DNA from: Paracyclopina nana
Lineage: Eukaryota > Arthropoda > Copepoda > Cyclopoida > Cyclopettidae
Reading direction: 5' to 3'
DNA: 64,000 nt
NCBI GenBank assembly: GCA_019096065.1
Contig: JAGUCH010000003.1
Coordinates: 806,001 to 870,000 of the forward strand
Numbering within the stretch: the stretch's first letter is position 1; each line of letters starts with the position of its first letter. The notes under the pieces are model-generated. The model made no database searches. It was not told the origin of the DNA and saw only the letters and a program-made list of their open reading frames with translations. Made by a program: the position numbers and the translations under genes. Below, piece by piece: positions 18,798-28,794 of the stretch.

Positions 18798-21700
18798 CAT
18801 CAATGGAACCATCCATCACCTCACCAAACACGTTCACATCTGACAAGGCCCGATCATTCCTCGCCCATATTTCCAACATTAATAAATCATACGTATCTGA
18901 AGTTCCAATACGCCTCAACAACGTCAAATCAAGAGCACTCATCGACAGCGGTAATACGTGGAGGTCGGTCATCTCCTCCACGCTGGCAACCAAATTGGGG
19001 TTCACAAAAGCTCAACTTGCGCCCCTGATAGGAGAAACTGTCAACACAGCGGGCCAAAATCAATCTCTAGAAATACTCGGCGAGGTACCGAAACCATTGA
19101 TGCTTCACATCGGCACCTACCCGCAACCTTTCCCATTTCGACCAGCTGTCATAGCTAACCTCACCATGGACGTCAACCTGTCGGGGCCCTTCATGAAAGC
19201 CCACGACATAGACCAGCTACATAGTGCCAACTCGCTCCGCATTCGAGGACGAATGATCAAGTTGGCAGGGGGGACACTTAATGAAAATGACAGTCGCGCA
19301 ATCAACGTCCATGCCGTCTACACACGGGGTGAAACCACAGTGGGGCCAATGTCTTGTTGCGCCATTCCCGCAAAAATCCCCACCTGGGCCCGATCGCCGC
19401 ACATCGATGGGATTGTTGAAGGATCAGGGGACTTCATGGAGGCCACTGAGCTGCACCCCTGGCAGCGAGCCCTCATCCGACCAGATGAAAAGGGCAACTG
19501 CGTTGTCGGGGTTATCAACACTACCGCAGAGCCTCTCATTATCCACAACAACACCCGGTACGGGCAAGTTGAAGGCTTGAGGCGAGTACCCACCGTGGCC
19601 AAGCTGGCAGCTGGAAGCTACGTAGCCAAGCTCGAGGGGGCCCAAACCCGGCCGCAGGGCCAGTACACGGCCGAGATGGCCCAAACCTTCATTCAAGAAT
19701 TCGACCTAGAAAACAACGACATCTTGAACACCCCTCAGCTAAAAGCTCGCACCTTGGCCCTGCTGCTACAATACCAGGACACCTTCAGCCTCGATGGGTC
19801 CTCGGGCCAAACCGACTTGGCCGAGCACCGCATCGATATCATCCCGGGTACTCAGCCCATTAACATCCGCCGGCGGCCCATCAACCCGCACTTGCAGAAG
19901 TCGCTAGAAGAACAAGTCCAGAAATGGCTCCAGGAAGGCATCATCGTCCCTATTCAGTCGCCCTGGTGCGCGCCGCTGGTTCCGGTCACCAAGAAGAATG
20001 GGAAGACCCGGTGGTGCGTAGATTACCGCGCACTGAACAAGGTAACCATCGTCGACACGCATCCCATTGGCGACATTCGGGATAACCTCAATCGGCTGGC
20101 GCACTCGCAAGTATTCTCTACCTTGGATACGACGGGAGCCTTTCACCACGTTCCCGTGAGGGCCGAGGACATCCCGAAGACAGCATTCGCGGCCAATCAC
20201 TCAACGTACGCATTCGCCTACATGCCGTTCGGCCTCACCAACGCGCCCCGGACGTATGCGCGCCTCATCCAGCGGGTCTTGGAAGGGATCCCATACGACA
20301 TTGCCTTGCCATACCTCGACGACGTGCTGATCCACAGCCGCGATGTAGAATCTCACTTCGGCCACCTGCAACGGGTACTGGACGCCCATCAACGGGCTGG
20401 CCTCAAACTGCAACCATCCAAATGCCACCTGTTCCGCCGTCGCATCACGTACCTGGGGCACGTCATCACTCCTGAGGGCCTCTCTGTGGTCCCCGAGTAC
20501 ATCGACGTGGTCAAGAAGTGGCCCCTGCCACGAACCCGGCGGCAGCTACGCATCTTCCTGGGAAAGTGCGGCTACACCGTCCTTCATCAAGGATTACCAG
20601 AAGGTCGCCAAGGCGTTGACGGACAAACTCAGCAGGGAAGAAGATGTTCGAGAAAGCGCCGAGTTCGAAAGCCAGCTGGAATACGTTGCCACTTTTGAGG
20701 AGCTTAAGAAGCGGCTGTGCATGGCGCCCATCCTGGCTTTCCCCGATTTTGAGAGCCCGCAGCCATTCATCCTGGATACCGACTGGAGCGGGGACAACCA
20801 GTGCGTGGGGGCCGTCCTGTCGCAAGTACAAGGGGGAAAGGAGCGAGTCATCCTCTTTGGGGCCAAGAAGCTGACCCGGAGCCAGGCTAACTACTCCGCC
20901 ACCCAAGGGGAACTCGCTGCCGTCATCATCTGGCTGCGCAAGTGGCGGTATTACCTCCAATATCGGCCTTTCATCCTCCGCACGGACCATGCCGCCCTGC
21001 AATGGATTCGCACCATGGAAGAGCCCCGTAGCATGCTTGCCAGGTGGCTGGAGACCATCAGCCAGTTTGACTTCAAGGTCGTCCACCGGGCCGGAACCAA
21101 GCACGCCAACGCCGACGCCCTGAGTCGCGCCGAGCACGTCACCGACACCGAGGGCACGGACGTGTCCAATGAGAGCTGCGCGGGCGTCCAAGCGATGATA
21201 GCCTCGGCCGAGGCTGCCCTGGACATGGCCAACCCCGCCGAGTGGATCCAGGGGCAAACAGAGGACGAGGATTTGCAACTGGTGCGGCGACTGATCAGCC
21301 AGCAGAGCCGACCGAGCCCTGAGCACAAAGAGGCCGCCTCCCATCGAGGCAAGATCCTGCTGGGCCTCTTTGACAGCCTCTACCTGGATGATCAAGGTCT
21401 CCTTCGGTACAAGAAGGAAGAAGGACAAGGCCGAGAGGCTCGCCACCTGGTCGTGGTTCCTCGATCCTCGGAAGAAGGGCTAGTGAGGCACATTCACGAA
21501 ACCATGGGTCATCAGGGCAGAGACACCACTGTTGACCGGGTCTCCCGCCGGTTCTACATGCCTAACGCCACCCGAGTTGCCGCGGAGGTCGTGGCCACCT
21601 GCCGCACCTGCCAGAAACATCAGCCGGAGACCGCGGACCAACGTCACTCACTACATTCTCACCGGGCGGGCTATCCCTGGCAAAGGGTCGCCATCGACTA

Positions 21701-22517
21701 CGTGGGGCCCCTCAAGCCCCCTGTCGACGGACATCAGTACCTCTTCACCGTACGCGACCTCTTCAGCCAATGGATCGAGGCTTTCCCATGCGCCTCGGCC
21801 AACGCTGACACCGCCGTGAGGTTCCTGACCTCAGAGATCATCCCGCGATATGGGCTAATGGAGAACCTCCATTCTGACCGAGGCACCCACTTCACCGCCG
21901 CCCTGTTCCAGCAAGTAGCCAAAGCACTAGGTGTCAGGCACTCTACCACGCCGGCCTACAACCCTAAGTCTAACTGGGTTGAACGGGCCCACCGGGACCT
22001 CAACGGCCTCCTGGCCAAACTGGTCTGCGGGCGACCATCCCGCTGGAAGGAAGTACTGCCCGTCGCCCTGTTTATCATGCGCACCACCAAATGCCGCATG
22101 ACCGGCTACGCCCCGTATGAACTGCTATTTGGGCGGCCTGCCACCTCGCAACTGGACCTTCTGTTTGGAGACCCCCAACCACTTCTGAGAGAGGCCTCTG
22201 AGGCCGGGCAAGTTGCCCAGGCCCTCAAGGCTCGAATCCAGGCAGCCCATGAATGGGCCCGAAAGAACATGGCCACATCGATCAACCGACAAAGGATGGC
22301 CTACCACAAGGACAAAACGACGTATGTCCCGGGGCAACAGGTGTGGCTGTACACGCCCACCGTGGCCCGCCACATCTCCAAGAAGCTCCAAACCTTCTGG
22401 TCAGGCCCCTGGACCATACTTAGGAAGGTCAACGACGTGACCTTCGAGATCTTGCCTGACCCCTCATGGATTCGAAAGAAGTCCGAGGTCGTCTCGATCG
22501 ACAGGCTCAACTTGTAA
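18771..22517 (+). pseudogene. pol: Pol of nested element (protease-RT-RNase H-integrase) with one frameshift
   Basis: Part one (to 20698; internal ATG at 18803) has an aspartic protease motif (LIDSGN, about residue 48 from 18803) and RT with DYRALNK and active site YLDD (about residue 503). Near 20570-20580, shortly after an RRQLRIFLGK segment, the frame shifts by one base. Coding continues in a second frame to 22517: RNase H (LDTDWSGDN, ELAAV, TDHAALQW), integrase zinc motif (H..H .. CRTC), integrase core D (AIDYVG), D (HSDRGTHF) and E (VERAHRDL), and a GPY/F-like module ending in SIDRLNL. Domain order and sequence are typical Gypsy (Metaviridae). The single frameshift should block RNase H and integrase production from this copy; a sequencing error is the alternative explanation. 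Confidence 0.85.
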
Positions 22518-23028
22518 GGGCAACGGCGGAAGATGCCCACGATGGCAATGCCGGCAACCCGCCGCCAGCCAATGCAGATCTATCCATGCGAGGTGATGAG
22601 TTTGCTGAAGATGTTGCGCTCCCTTCCGATGATGAAGGCGACAGTGAGAAAAACATCGTAGCTCCCAACAACCGGCCACGAACGGTATCAGCACCGTCAC
22701 CTCGGGAAACACGGTACCGCATAAGCGTAGGACCCAGGCGGAAATGCTGCAACAAGAAACAGCAGATTTCCTGGGGGCCGAAGTTGAAGTTGCCCATGGA
22801 GCATCATCTCCTGCAACCAGAACCAGATCACGCTCAGGCCAAAAATCAGATCAACCAGACCCAGAGCTACCTCCGCTGGCACCAATCAATATGCCGCCAT
22901 ACAGACCCCTGGTAGCACAGCCTACGGTCACGATGCCACAATTCAGGCCACTGCCTGAAATGAGCGATTCTGAGAATGATGATTTTGCTACACCAACAAA
23001 TTCGAGCAGTGCTTCAAGCACAGAATAA
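22466..23028 (+). CDS. Possible small acidic ORF between pol and env (frame-broken)
   Basis: Two overlapping open stretches, 22466-22915 and 22744-23028, lie in different frames. Each has acidic/Ser/Pro-rich segments that look coding (..RGDEFAEDVALPSDDEGDSE.. in the first and ..PEMSDSENDDF.. in the second), which suggests one small protein with a frameshift. No family recognised. It could equally be a non-coding spacer. Confidence 0.3.
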
Positions 23029-23187
23029 CAGACGAATGAGCAGCACAACAAAAAGACGGCCGCAAAATTTTGGGGGCCCCCCTAAGTATACTTTGAAAAT
23101 TCTGCGGCTTGAAAGAAAGCGCAATTAATAAAGAAATAATAGCAGCACAAACCGGCAGGTGTACAATAATGAGGCAGCATGTCAACA

Positions 23188-23211
23188 CGTTTCCTTTACT
23201 CTCTTTTCCAG
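23188..23211 (+). promoter_or_regulatory. Candidate 3' splice site for env mRNA
   Basis: A pyrimidine-rich run (cgtttcctttactctcttttccag) ends in AG at 23210-23211, five bases before the env ATG at 23217. This suggests that env is translated from a spliced subgenomic RNA. The donor is not certain. Confidence 0.55.
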
Positions 23212-23216
23212 AAGCA

Positions 23217-25544
23217 ATGTACTTCACAATACTGATGACGTTCACACTACTACTCGAGGTGCCAAGCGCACAACCCCGGCCTCAACCTGCTCTACAGGAA
23301 GGAGGAGACGGACCACCTGAAGACCCGGCTGCCACCTTCACGGTGTTTGACTGCGAGTCACCAAAATCAACCCACGAGAGCGTCGACTTGAATGACCCGG
23401 ACGAATGCGATGATATCGGCACCACCTATGAATCGGCTGTCAACATCACCGTGCAGGTGCTGCAGACTGCGACGACCAAACCCGTCGCCGCCCACCGTTG
23501 CCACGTGACCCTGACCCGCGAAGTGACCAGATGCGGGTTCGACAGCGTCAGCTATGGGACTCAGATCGTTGCTTACCACCAGCCCTATACCGTGTCGCCC
23601 CAGGCCTGCCGCAAGGCGGTGGAACGGGGCTATCTGATCGTCGAGGGCCAACGGGTAAATGTGACCCTCAACGTGCCCGCCAACCTGGCTTACTTCTCTC
23701 GAGGAGGTCTTGACGGAGACCACCGATGCAGGACCATGTCATTCAGCCACAACGGTGTCATGTATCACCGCTCTTACGAGCAGACCCGGATCGACGCCCT
23801 TGTCACCGCTGTCTATGGAAAACTGCACACCAGCTCTGGACGAGTGGTGTTCGATAATCACATCGTGGCCAACTACCGGGACAAGATCGTCCACGACACG
23901 CTCGAAGGCACCATGGTATGGGAAGCTCATGACACCACCTGCATGGAAGAGACCTCTGAGGTCTATCAAGGGCCCGCTTCACTATACCCGCACCAGAACT
24001 CCACCATGCTAGGTCAGGTGGGGGATCTGCTCCTGATTGCCCGCGAAGAGGAATCCAGGTACGCAGGATTTGTCCTTAAGGGGGTCCAGTCGACCTGCCA
24101 GCGGCGGGTCTTCCGGACTCAGCTGAGGGACTTTGCAGTCGTCCTTCTCCGCCCGGGCGAGGCTCCCATCGCCGCGTCGACCCACCTGACGGAAGAGGTC
24201 CACCACGCTCACGTGCAAACCCAACTGGCTTTCCTGCACGCCGAGCACGCCCTGCATCTCGACGACCGGTTCAAATTCCTGCAGGACCTCATCTGCAAGA
24301 ATGAGCGGAGCATCCTGCACACCAAGCTGCAGGACATGGCCAGCGGTGGGTCCTCCTACGCCACGCTTGACTCCCACGGGCCCGGCCATTTGGTCACCCG
24401 GGCTGGGGCGGTCGCCTACATCACCAGCTGCTACCCGATGCAGGCCATGACGCGTGCCTTCCCTAACTGCACGCAGGAGATCCCCGTGTTGGTCGGGAAC
24501 CACTCCCGGTTCGCGGATCCCCTCTCCTTCATCTTGGTGGACCGGCCCAGCATCATACCCTGCGACGCCATCACGCCTGTGAAGTGGAGGATCCAGGGAC
24601 ACTGGATGTGTGCGACTCCTAGCATCCACTCCTGCACGCCGCCATCGCAATTGGACCCCACCTCCGATCGACAACATGGACGCCCCTACGAGATCGGTCG
24701 GGGCCTAGGAGGCGGTATCTACTCCGCCCAGCAGCAGGCCGAGCACGCCCTCTACCTGCAGCTGTACCACGCGCGCGAGGCCGTGGTCACCACTCTGACG
24801 TCCAACGTCCTGAGGAACAGCTTCGCACGCGGATCGGGGGCCACCACCCTCTGGTCCGAGGACGACATCGACATGATGGTTGACCAGGTGGGCAACGCCC
24901 TCATCCCCTTCTTTTCGACCGTGGGGAAATACTGGAGCTACATGACCGGAGGTTTGGTGATCCTGGGCCTCATCAAGATCATCCTAGGCTCTATCATCCG
25001 TATGATTATCCTGTATCGCCGCCGGGGACTGGGGTGGTGGTTGATGTATGGCCTGTGGCACACTGCCTTCATGGCTGTCGAACTCCCCTGGCGCATGGTA
25101 GCCAACCTGGGTAACGACGGACCCTTGTTCCCTGGCGACGACGATGAGGATGATGGCCACCCGGATTTCCGGCGCCGACCTCGCTGGAAGCGAGACCACC
25201 GAGAACGAGCGGCCACCGAGCTCAGTGACTTCACTGTGCAAGATGGTTCGGAAACGGGAGAGAAAGACCCTTTGGATGCTCCAGACAAGTCGACATCGCC
25301 CCTCAAGGCTCTCCGCCGGTGGACGCGGCCCGACAAGGAGACCCAAGCATATCAGGACCTCCAAGCCCAGATCCGTACGATTCACCAGCAATACACGGAT
25401 CTATACGGGGTCCTTCAGCAGACCCTTCCCCAGGCACGCGGGGTTGACGCGAATGGGACCCAGCCCAGCGCTCCCGCCATGGAGGGTCCCCCTCGAGGCT
25501 CCCTGCTAGACCTGACTCAATCCGTCACTGCGAGGACACAGTAA
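23217..25544 (+). CDS. env: Envelope glycoprotein of nested element, mononegavirus (chuvirus-like) type
   Basis: 775 aa from the ATG at 23217, which gives a signal peptide (MYFTILMTFTLLLEVPSA). The frame is open from 23109. The ectodomain begins with a VFDCESP segment and has many cysteines and NxT/S sequons. A later part has the arrangement SCYP.., IPVLVGN, a Pro-led hydrophobic strand, IPCDAITPV and GHWMCATPSI. That is the pattern I associate with glycoproteins of Jingchuvirales/Chuviridae-like viruses, which are known to have been captured by LTR elements in arthropods. Near residue 620 there is a membrane span (GGLVILGLIKIILGSIIRMI) and a second hydrophobic stretch, then a basic/acidic tail. 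The frame appears intact. Family assignment is recognition by eye, not a search; a membrane-fusion role is inferred. Confidence 0.65.
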   Translation: MYFTILMTFTLLLEVPSAQPRPQPALQEGGDGPPEDPAATFTVFDCESPKSTHESVDLNDPDECDDIGTTYESAVNITVQVLQTATTKPVAAHRCHVTLTREVTRCGFDSVSYGTQIVAYHQPYTVSPQACRKAVERGYLIVEGQRVNVTLNVPANLAYFSRGGLDGDHRCRTMSFSHNGVMYHRSYEQTRIDALVTAVYGKLHTSSGRVVFDNHIVANYRDKIVHDTLEGTMVWEAHDTTCMEETSEVYQGPASLYPHQNSTMLGQVGDLLLIAREEESRYAGFVLKGVQSTCQRRVFRTQLRDFAVVLLRPGEAPIAASTHLTEEVHHAHVQTQLAFLHAEHALHLDDRFKFLQDLICKNERSILHTKLQDMASGGSSYATLDSHGPGHLVTRAGAVAYITSCYPMQAMTRAFPNCTQEIPVLVGNHSRFADPLSFILVDRPSIIPCDAITPVKWRIQGHWMCATPSIHSCTPPSQLDPTSDRQHGRPYEIGRGLGGGIYSAQQQAEHALYLQLYHAREAVVTTLTSNVLRNSFARGSGATTLWSEDDIDMMVDQVGNALIPFFSTVGKYWSYMTGGLVILGLIKIILGSIIRMIILYRRRGLGWWLMYGLWHTAFMAVELPWRMVANLGNDGPLFPGDDDEDDGHPDFRRRPRWKRDHRERAATELSDFTVQDGSETGEKDPLDAPDKSTSPLKALRRWTRPDKETQAYQDLQAQIRTIHQQYTDLYGVLQQTLPQARGVDANGTQPSAPAMEGPPRGSLLDLTQSVTARTQ

Positions 25545-25562
25545 CCTTCTAGCGTGGGGTGA

Positions 25563-25807
25563 TGTAGCAGGGAGCGTGTCGGCCTACGGGTCGACCGCTC
25601 GCTGCGCGCGCTCGCCTCGGGCGCGCGGTAGTATACCGAGTAGTATAGTGTGATCATCAGTAAAGGAAATAAATTCACCGCATTGACACGTGTTGTCTGC
25701 GGCCCAAAGACTGACCTCTGCTAGCCTCCAGGCCCGTCCCCGCTTGACGTAGCCTAGATACGAGTAGTGGCTTGATAAGTCACAGTAGTATATCTCGACC
25801 TACTACA
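25563..25807 (+). repeat. 3' LTR of nested element
   Basis: 245 bp; matches 16567-16811 except C at 25636. Preceded by a short purine-rich GTGGGGTGA. Followed by the GAGT duplication at 25808-25811. Confidence 0.9.
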
Positions 25808-27555
25808 GAGTCCAATGGAGGAACCATATGTTCAGATGTATTAAAAATCAAGTTACGATTAAATGCAGTGAGGTCAACCAATAACCTTGGTTTCCTTTCT
25901 TTGTAAGGTAATTGTGCATCATTGGGACGCGAAGTAAGAAAACAAGGACTGGCTGAATATTTATTCAGAGACTTGTCCACAACTTCAATCAAGCCTGAAG
26001 ACAACATCAAAGCTATTTTTCTATCAAGTAAAGCAGTAGCATCCTGCCCCATATTAAATAGCTTTGGTACTAGAGGAGTGTCATCTTTTAATTGAAATTT
26101 AATAGGCTCATTTGCCCATAAGCGAAAGTTTCTCGGATCCTCACTTAGAATATCTGAGTACTCAAATAACACCTTTCTGTATTCAGACCGTATTTCCTCT
26201 GGTATATGGTCCAAATCGAACTCATTCAATGTCTTTTCCCTAATTGGGATAACATATCCATTGATTCCATTCATAACCTTGGATGAGCTAAACTCGCTTG
26301 GATAGCTCAACAAAAGGTTGTAAACTTCATCATATAATTCCTGATTATTTGCTTCATCTTGGGTATATTCAAGATGGGCAGAAACAAGGTCCAAATCAGA
26401 AGTATCACGTAATATTGTTTGTCGATATCGGTGATCTTCTATCTGGCCTTCAAATACATTTGTGTGCGACTTAGGAGGAACATACTCATCATTCAATTTC
26501 CCCAAGCACACTGCACAACCACAAAGCTCAGGATTGTACCTGAAGCTTTTGAAAGTATACTGTGTTTTAATATCATTAGAAACACTAGGATGGGGATAAA
26601 AAGCCAGTGCTGAGAGGAGAGTAAGTGCAGCTGAGACTGCAAAACAAACCGGCTCTGTAGCACAGGGCTCTGCGTCCATTAATGTTTTAATCAAAACTTT
26701 ACTACCACTACCCTTGAACCTCAGTTGGCCAAGTATGGTATATACTAATGTAGCAATATACCCCCAATGGGTACGCCGGTTTACATCAACATGCACAATA
26801 ATATTGATATTATTGGCTAATTTATACATTATCAATGGTGATCCATTTAAATTCAATTCATAAAATGGAGCATCAATATTTCGTTTATACACAAAGCCAA
26901 AGTTCTCATACTTTTCATGCATGATTATTAGCTCAATATATTCATACCCTTCCAGATATGTGTCTATTGGGCACAACCCAATGCTAAGACACTCTGGACA
27001 GGTGTTATTAAACTTCATCCATGCAATAGTTAGCTGTTTTACTAATTTATTGCAGTGGCATAAAATACGTTTTTGTTCTCCAGCTAACATAACTCCAAAT
27101 GGAAGTAAGAAAACCCACTTCTTAGTTTGGAGGTTATGCTTAGTAAGAAATTCACCAATATAGTTATCAGTTACCTCTTTAAATGAATCAGATTGATTAG
27201 AGGCAACAAACACAAAATTATCGATGCATGACATTTTTGGCCTTGTTTGCCCAGTCATTGGTTTATACTCACCAAATACATGGTGATTAGAAAATGTAAG
27301 CCCATTTATGTCGGTAAATTGGGCTATAATGTTATTCTTGTCATTTACATAATTACAATAGCACTGCGAGTCATCAGCCTTTATTGACCTGATGCTAAAA
27401 TTCAACTCATGAACTTTGGAAGTGCTACGATAATTCGTTTTAGAAACTACCTTAGCAGTTCCTACCACAGTAATGGCATCAAGCCTAAACGGCATATCGG
27501 ATTTATTTCCAATCATGATGGGAAAGGATCCATGCCTATCAATTAAGCTAACATT
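25808..27555 (-). pseudogene. pol: Giant element pol, N-terminal part (pre-RT region and RT fingers), cut by nested insertion
   Basis: In the same frame as the protease ORF upstream and separated from it by one TGA (27558-27556). The first internal start is at 27516. About 350 residues of unrecognised sequence, including a short hydrophobic segment (PVCFAVSAALTLLSALAFY), precede the RT start. The RT start has EYSDILSEDPRNFRLW, a fingers region, and a KPRLLVDLTAFNRNL motif equivalent to the DYR-LN motif of Gypsy RTs. The gene then runs into the 3' LTR of the nested element at 25807 and resumes at 16566 and below. Confidence 0.75.
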
Positions 27556-28794
27556 TCACATAGATGACACACCTTCAAAGTCATCAGAAGGAACAAATTC
27601 TACACATTTGCCATGGAAGTTTGTATAAACATTTCCTTCGCTGTCTAAGTTGTCAGGAGTATCATCTTCCTCATCAGAAGAATCCAATTCAGGGATTAGA
27701 GGCGCTTCATGCACAAAATGTGCATTAACAACCTTTTCTTCACCTGGTAATAATGAAATACTAGCAGTTATTGCCACAGGGTAAAAATCCTCTCCAGATA
27801 AGGTTAAGGGTATCTTTTTGTACTTAGGTTTTCCAGGAAAGTCAAGAAAATATTTTCCTTGTCTGCTGGTTAACCTTACATCATTATCGACAAAAAGTGC
27901 ATTGCCGATTAACATTAAAGGTTCACAATTAGTCAAAATAAATGTTGCCTTCCTAACAAGCATATTTGACCCAATTATCAATTGTATGTCAACTGCTTCT
28001 GTGGAAGGTACATTTTCTCCACTAAAATTCTTTATAATATAATTTTGATGAACCCTAGGTAGTTTGTGCCCTAGTTTTCTCTCAATTATATTCAACAAAG
28101 TATATGACATGACTTGGATCATTGACCCAGAATCAAACAGAGCATGAAGTCTAACTGGTCCTGGAGTTTTCACTGGTATGAAAAATCTCTCTTGCAGACC
28201 CGTTAGTCTCATAGAATGAACACTCATGGTATCGTCGTCACATGTGGTTTCAAGCTGTGAAGTTTCACTTTGTTTTTCCACAAGCAATTCTGAAACATAT
28301 GCCACATTTTCTTGGCAGCTAGCTTCAGATTTTAAATCACCGTCATGGTGGGAAAGTAATTTGGCTTCACAATCATTATCTGTCGTAATTTCATGTGAAC
28401 CATCCATTTCAACTTCCTTTGTTGGAGGTTGATCGAGCATAGTAATAATTCCTACAGCAATACTTGCTAACGCTAGTTTATTTGGTAGCGACAACATAAA
28501 TATAGCTGGCAGTGCTGCTGCGCCCAAAGCACCATAAAATAGATATTTATTTATTTGTATGGTGTCACATTTTTCAGGTTGAACCTTTACCTCATCACAT
28601 TTAACTGTAATGGGTTCACTTTTTTCATCAACATAATGACATAGTGCATTGACTTCATCATCATTATTCAAATGGGCTTTGGCTAATTGTCTCAATTTTG
28701 CCTTATGCTCCAAAACACTAAAGCTGGCTTTGCCAACTTCTTTATTACAAATACCCCTCATAAATGAGGGAAGTTCATAGCTTTTTTCCGCCAT
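27556..28794 (-). CDS. Retroviral-type aspartic protease protein of giant element, with membrane segment
   Basis: 412 aa. Its ATG follows the gag stop directly (TAA ATG) and is in the same frame as gag. It ends at a TGA, after which pol continues in the same frame. A strong hydrophobic region lies at residues about 83-120 (LFYGALGAAALPAIFML and ALASIAVGIITML). The protease active-site motif LFDSGS is at residues 220-224, with hydrophobic flap-like blocks after it, and the tail is acidic. The product could be made by stop readthrough from gag or by termination-reinitiation. A membrane-anchored protease is unusual for this class of element. Confidence 0.7.
   Translation of the reverse strand: MAEKSYELPSFMRGICNKEVGKASFSVLEHKAKLRQLAKAHLNNDDEVNALCHYVDEKSEPITVKCDEVKVQPEKCDTIQINKYLFYGALGAAALPAIFMLSLPNKLALASIAVGIITMLDQPPTKEVEMDGSHEITTDNDCEAKLLSHHDGDLKSEASCQENVAYVSELLVEKQSETSQLETTCDDDTMSVHSMRLTGLQERFFIPVKTPGPVRLHALFDSGSMIQVMSYTLLNIIERKLGHKLPRVHQNYIIKNFSGENVPSTEAVDIQLIIGSNMLVRKATFILTNCEPLMLIGNALFVDNDVRLTSRQGKYFLDFPGKPKYKKIPLTLSGEDFYPVAITASISLLPGEEKVVNAHFVHEAPLIPELDSSDEEDDTPDNLDSEGNVYTNFHGKCVEFVPSDDFEGVSSM

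Larger units (their letters stand above)
16567..25807 (+). mobile_element. Nested env-bearing Gypsy-type LTR retrotransposon (9241 bp)
   Basis: The 245-bp LTRs at 16567-16811 and 25563-25807 differ at one base (16640 A versus 25636 C). They start TGTAGCAGGG and end CTACTACA. The 4-bp duplication GAGT (16563-16566 and 25808-25811) marks insertion into the RT gene of the giant element. Order: PBS, structured leader, gag, pol (protease, RT, RNase H, integrase with GPY/F-like end), a small acidic ORF and env. It is markedly richer in G+C than both the element it sits in and the host genes. Pol has one frameshift and gag appears to have one too, so the copy is probably not autonomous. Confidence 0.92.

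Noticed and set aside
20511-21446. 311-codon minus-strand ORF opposite nested-element pol
   Set aside because: Shadow of the GC-rich pol frame, which carries conserved RNase H and integrase motifs.
24009-24677. 222-codon minus-strand ORF opposite env
   Set aside because: Shadow of the env frame in GC-rich DNA; no features of its own.
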